DNA from: Synechococcales cyanobacterium PMM_0002
GTDB lineage: Bacteria > Cyanobacteriota > Cyanobacteriia > Elainellales > Elainellaceae
Length of the DNA stretch: 6,480 nucleotides
Reading direction: 5' to 3'
Assembly: GCA_949127925.1 (NCBI GenBank)
Contig: CASBQX010000132.1
Coordinates: 1-6,480, forward strand
Part shown: piece by piece, positions 4,745-6,480 of the stretch
Numbering within the stretch: position 1 is the first letter of the stretch
How the letters are laid out: each line of letters begins with the position of its first letter
Notes under the pieces: model-generated
What the model was told of the DNA's origin: nothing
What the model saw: the letters and a program-made list of their open reading frames with translations, nothing else
Databases searched by the model: none
Position numbers and translations under genes: made by a program

Positions 4745-5173
4745 TTAATTGCGCTTAAATAACGATGAAATACCAACGGCGACTTTAGTCAGAGCAGACT
4801 GAATCCCGGAAGTCGCGGTAGTTTTAGGCGGTTCGGCCAGTTGAATCGGTTCGTCTTTATACTCTTTCAGCCGATAGCCGTATTCCAACTGGGTCTGGTG
4901 TTTGCGCAGGGTGGGGAAAAGGCGAAATGCTCCTTGGAGCAATTGCGCTTGGCTGTCATAAATGGCTTGGTTAATCTGGTTGGAGCGCTTGACGGCGATC
5001 GCCCCCACCGGGTACCAACCCTTCTTATCTCTAATCCGAATGTATACTTCATACTCTGGGATGCCATCAGCCTTCATCTTGTCGTACTGTGTAGAGGCTT
5101 CAGCACGTTCCTGCGATCGCTTGGAAACCTTAGGTTTAGGCTGACTTTTACCAAATCCGGGTTGAGTTGCCAT
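4745..5173 (-). CDS. HHL1-like (DUF6523-type) protein, cyanobacterial and plastid family
   Basis: The protein has 142 aa. It starts with a basic, Gly/Pro/Lys-rich, probably disordered segment (GFGKSQPKPKVSKRSQ, 6-21), followed by a core: YEVYIRIRDKKGWYPVGAIA (41-60), QINQAIYDSQAQLL (66-79), LFPTLRKHQTQLEYGYRL (85-102), and a variable tail ending in a short amphipathic helix (QSALTKVAVGISSLFKR). The order FIRM-WYP-A, then a central helix, then L-EYGY(K/R)L resembles Arabidopsis HHL1, a thylakoid protein linked to photosystem II repair under high light, which I recall from memory. I see no strong transmembrane segment, so a peripheral membrane location is a guess. It seems to be the first gene of a three-gene minus-strand group. 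The start lacks a well-placed Shine-Dalgarno site. The coding call is firm and the family name moderately supported. Confidence 0.87.
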   Translation of the reverse strand: MATQPGFGKSQPKPKVSKRSQERAEASTQYDKMKADGIPEYEVYIRIRDKKGWYPVGAIAVKRSNQINQAIYDSQAQLLQGAFRLFPTLRKHQTQLEYGYRLKEYKDEPIQLAEPPKTTATSGIQSALTKVAVGISSLFKRN

Positions 5174-5177
5174 CTTC

Positions 5178-5200
5178 GTTAAAATTTAACTTCTTAAGAA
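5178..5200. repeat. Two adjacent short palindromes before the HHL1-like gene
   Basis: GTTAAAATTTAAC (5178-5190, 6-1-6) is followed directly by TTCTTAAGAA (5191-5200). They lie 5-27 bp upstream of the minus-strand start at 5173, so they fall in the leader or promoter. AT-rich palindromes arise easily by chance, so the regulatory reading is weak. Confidence 0.3.
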
Positions 5201-5217
5201 AAGTTTACAGGAGAATG

Positions 5218-5238
5218 TTAGATCATGCAGCGCCTCCT
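5218..5238 (-). promoter_or_regulatory. Perfect Shine-Dalgarno plus two-codon mini-ORF in the HHL1-like leader
   Basis: On the minus strand AGGAGG (5238-5233) is followed after six bases by ATG ATC TAA (5226-5218). The HHL1-like ATG lies 44 bases further on. The arrangement would let ribosomes initiate and stop at once in the leader. This depends on transcription starting upstream of 5238, which is not shown. Confidence 0.3.
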
Positions 5239-5283
5239 GAGACATTAATCCGAGTTAGATAGATTGTGGAACGGGTCACACCT

Positions 5284-5338
5284 GTAGGGGCATGGCACTG
5301 CCCTGATCCGACCCGGCATGGCAGTGCCATGCCCCTAC
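5284..5338. repeat. 19-bp perfect inverted repeat, likely dispersed cyanobacterial palindrome
   Basis: The left arm 5284-5302 (GTAGGGGCATGGCACTGCC) and right arm 5320-5338 are exact reverse complements, separated by 17 bases. The right half also contains a nested 9-1-9 palindrome (5315-5333, GGCATGGCA-G-TGCCATGCC). The GTAGGGGC...GCCCCTAC ends resemble the dispersed palindromes I know from many cyanobacterial genomes. It lies in the divergent region between the HHL1-like and permease genes, ending 37 bp before the permease ATG. No transposase is present, so a REP or MITE-like relic is the best reading. Confidence 0.75.
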
Positions 5339-5375
5339 CACCAATAGAAATCGAAAATGCACCTTTAATTGATTA

Positions 5376-6314
5376 ATGGATAAAAATCAGCCAGAATACC
5401 CCCCATCCAATCCGATGGAACCCGCTATCTCTGAGCCTCAAGCGGGGCAACGGAATATCTGGCAACGGTTTCGGTGCAACCGCACGGCGCTGCTGGGGCT
5501 AATGGTACTGGGTCTGATTGGGCTGAGTGTGTGGGTCGGGCCGTGGGTGTATCCGGTCTCCATTACCGAAATTGATTTTGCCCAGGCTGCGGCACCGCCC
5601 AGTTGGGCGCATCCGTTTGGCACCAATGATTTGGGTCAAGATCAGCTGGCGAGGGTGTTGGCGGGTGGGCGGATTTCACTGACTGTCGGGATCGCGGCCA
5701 TGCTGGTGGCGATCGCCCTCGGAGTGCTGGTGGGGGCGATCGCGGGTTTCTATGGCGGACTGGTGGATGCGGGGTTAATGCGCCTGACGGACGTGTTTTT
5801 GTCGTTGCCCCAGCTGCCGCTGTTGCTGCTGGTGGTTTACCTATTTCGCGATGCGGTGCGGGCAGTAGCAGGTGCAGAGTTGGGCATTTTTCTGCTGGTT
5901 GTAGGAGTGATCGGCGGGTTGAACTGGATGAGCGTGGCGCGGCTGGTGCGGGCTGGGTTTTTGAGCTTGCGAGAACGAGATTTTGTCACCGCTGCCCGAG
6001 CGCTAGGGGCTAGTCCGCGTCGCCTGATTTGGAGCCACATTTTACCCAACGTCCTCAGCCCGGTGATTGTGGCCGCCACGCTGGCGATCGCCAATGCCAT
6101 CATCACCGAATCAACCCTGAGCTTCCTAGGATTGGGCTTTCCGCCCGACGTCCCTACCTGGGGGCGGATGCTGTTTGACGCATATAACCGGATTGAAACA
6201 GCGCCTCACATGGCAATTTTTCCGGGGCTGATTATTTTTCTGACTGTACTCAGCATTAACTATGTCGGCGACGGGTTGCAGGATGCCTTCAATCCACAAA
6301 ACCATTATCTCTAG
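5376..6314 (+). CDS. ABC transporter permease, DppC/OppC type (peptide/nickel family)
   Basis: This 312-aa inner-membrane protein is one of the two permeases of a dipeptide/oligopeptide/nickel-type ABC importer. After a polar cytoplasmic N-terminus (about 1-36) comes a first membrane segment (about 38-58), then the family motif HPFGTNDLGQDQLARVLAGG (79-98) before the transport domain, with membrane segments near 103-125, 140-157, 168-186, 227-247 and 281-299. The EAA loop that docks on the ATPase is at about 206-225, with key residues AARALGAS and HILPN. The later motifs ESTLSFLGLGFPP (245-257) and WGRML are typical of DppC. The length is normal and nothing is broken. No Shine-Dalgarno site is visible before the ATG at 5376. 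No binding protein, DppB-like permease or ATPase gene is in the window, so partners must be encoded downstream or elsewhere; the substrate cannot be read from the sequence. Confidence 0.95.
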   Translation: MDKNQPEYPPSNPMEPAISEPQAGQRNIWQRFRCNRTALLGLMVLGLIGLSVWVGPWVYPVSITEIDFAQAAAPPSWAHPFGTNDLGQDQLARVLAGGRISLTVGIAAMLVAIALGVLVGAIAGFYGGLVDAGLMRLTDVFLSLPQLPLLLLVVYLFRDAVRAVAGAELGIFLLVVGVIGGLNWMSVARLVRAGFLSLRERDFVTAARALGASPRRLIWSHILPNVLSPVIVAATLAIANAIITESTLSFLGLGFPPDVPTWGRMLFDAYNRIETAPHMAIFPGLIIFLTVLSINYVGDGLQDAFNPQNHYL

Positions 6315-6340
6315 CAACCCTTGGCTCTAGCAACCCTTGG
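6309..6340. repeat. 16-bp perfect tandem duplication across the permease stop codon
   Basis: CTCTAGCAACCCTTGG occurs at 6309-6324 and again at 6325-6340 with no gap. The first copy contains the last codon and TAG stop of the permease gene, so the second is a duplication of the gene end. Confidence 0.85.
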
Positions 6341-6349
6341 CGGCAAGGG
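6334..6349 (+). terminator. Weak hairpin after the permease gene
   Basis: CCCTTG (6334-6339) pairs with CAAGGG (6344-6349) around GCGG, and flanking TAG/CTA can extend it past a bulge. No T-run follows, so it is at best a weak terminator. The rest of the edge (6350-6480) holds one HIP1 octamer and no gene that I can support. Confidence 0.3.
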
Positions 6350-6480
6350 CTACTGGTCAGAAAAATGCGATCGCCCTCCTAGTGTGCCAGCTGCTCTCGC
6401 GGCCCCTCACCCCAAACATGCGCTCCATTCCCGTCCCTGGGTTACGCCAATCCATCTCTCTCCTGCGCAATAGCTAGAGC

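Larger units (their letters stand above)
269..6374. repeat. HIP1 octamers (GCGATCGC), 16 scattered copies
   Basis: Copies start at 269, 1112, 1696, 1943, 2243, 2294, 2638, 3074, 3494, 4062, 4995, 5113, 5709, 5736, 6084 and 6367. Chance would give roughly one per 65 kb. Fourteen of the sixteen are inside coding regions. HIP1 abundance is a recognised mark of many cyanobacterial genomes and supports the assignment of the window. Confidence 0.95.

Noticed and set aside
4841..5182. 113-codon plus-strand frame opposite the HHL1-like gene
   Set aside because: The opposite frame has the conserved core WYP and EYGYRL; this one shows no coding signature of its own.
5284..5338. Complete insertion sequence or transposon end
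   Set aside because: There is no transposase and no room for one; only a short palindromic element is present.
5837..6317. Minus-strand frames opposite the permease gene
   Set aside because: They mirror the permease coding sequence, with arginine/threonine-rich composition typical of antisense frames.
6350..6480. Possible minus-strand gene entering from the right edge
   Set aside because: All three minus-strand frames meet a stop within about 75 bases of the edge, and no protein family is recognisable.

Overview
The window comes from a cyanobacterial chromosome. Sixteen copies of the octamer GCGATCGC (HIP1, the highly iterated palindrome of cyanobacteria) fall in 6.5 kb, about one per 400 bp. 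Several proteins belong to families I know mainly from cyanobacteria or plastids: a DUF3038 protein, a small FinO-like protein and an HHL1-like protein. Base composition is moderate. I cannot name the genus; a filamentous or Leptolyngbya-like lineage is only a guess.

Left part (1-1405): a DUF3038-family gene on the minus strand runs off the left edge (560 to 1). It diverges from rplS (ribosomal protein L19, 805-1167). The 244-bp divergent region holds two tandem copies of a 28-bp unit, each with a GTTTCAAG-N-CTTGAAAC palindrome, a 13-bp tandem duplication, and a textbook intrinsic-terminator hairpin that ends only nine bases before the rplS start codon. rplS is followed by tRNA-Trp(CCA), and a 22-bp-stem terminator begins at the very next base after the tRNA. 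From memory, cyanobacteria often have secE and nusG next; here they are absent.

Middle part (1406-3373): two further hairpins precede a 97-aa conserved cyanobacterial protein (1510-1803, FinO-like by recollection), which ends at a bidirectional terminator. A 331-bp stretch without a confident gene (1804-2134) carries two more short tandem duplications. A 412-aa sensor histidine kinase follows, with a degenerate receiver domain at its N-terminus.

Right part (3374-6480): three minus-strand genes lie close together and could form an operon, in transcription order HHL1-like protein (5173-4745), two-TM coiled-coil protein of unknown role (4666-4259) and creatininase-family amidohydrolase (4219-3407). 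They converge on the kinase gene. Divergent from them is a DppC/OppC-type ABC transporter permease (5376-6314), with no partner transporter genes inside the window. A 19-bp perfect inverted repeat (5284-5338) sits in the divergent region, and a 16-bp tandem duplication spans the permease stop codon.

The genes look like housekeeping and ordinary accessory functions. I see no defence island, phage, transposase or CRISPR array. The most interesting material is non-coding: the twin palindromes, the terminator in front of rplS, the stacked hairpins after the tRNA, and a recurrent pattern of two-copy tandem duplications in gene-free DNA.
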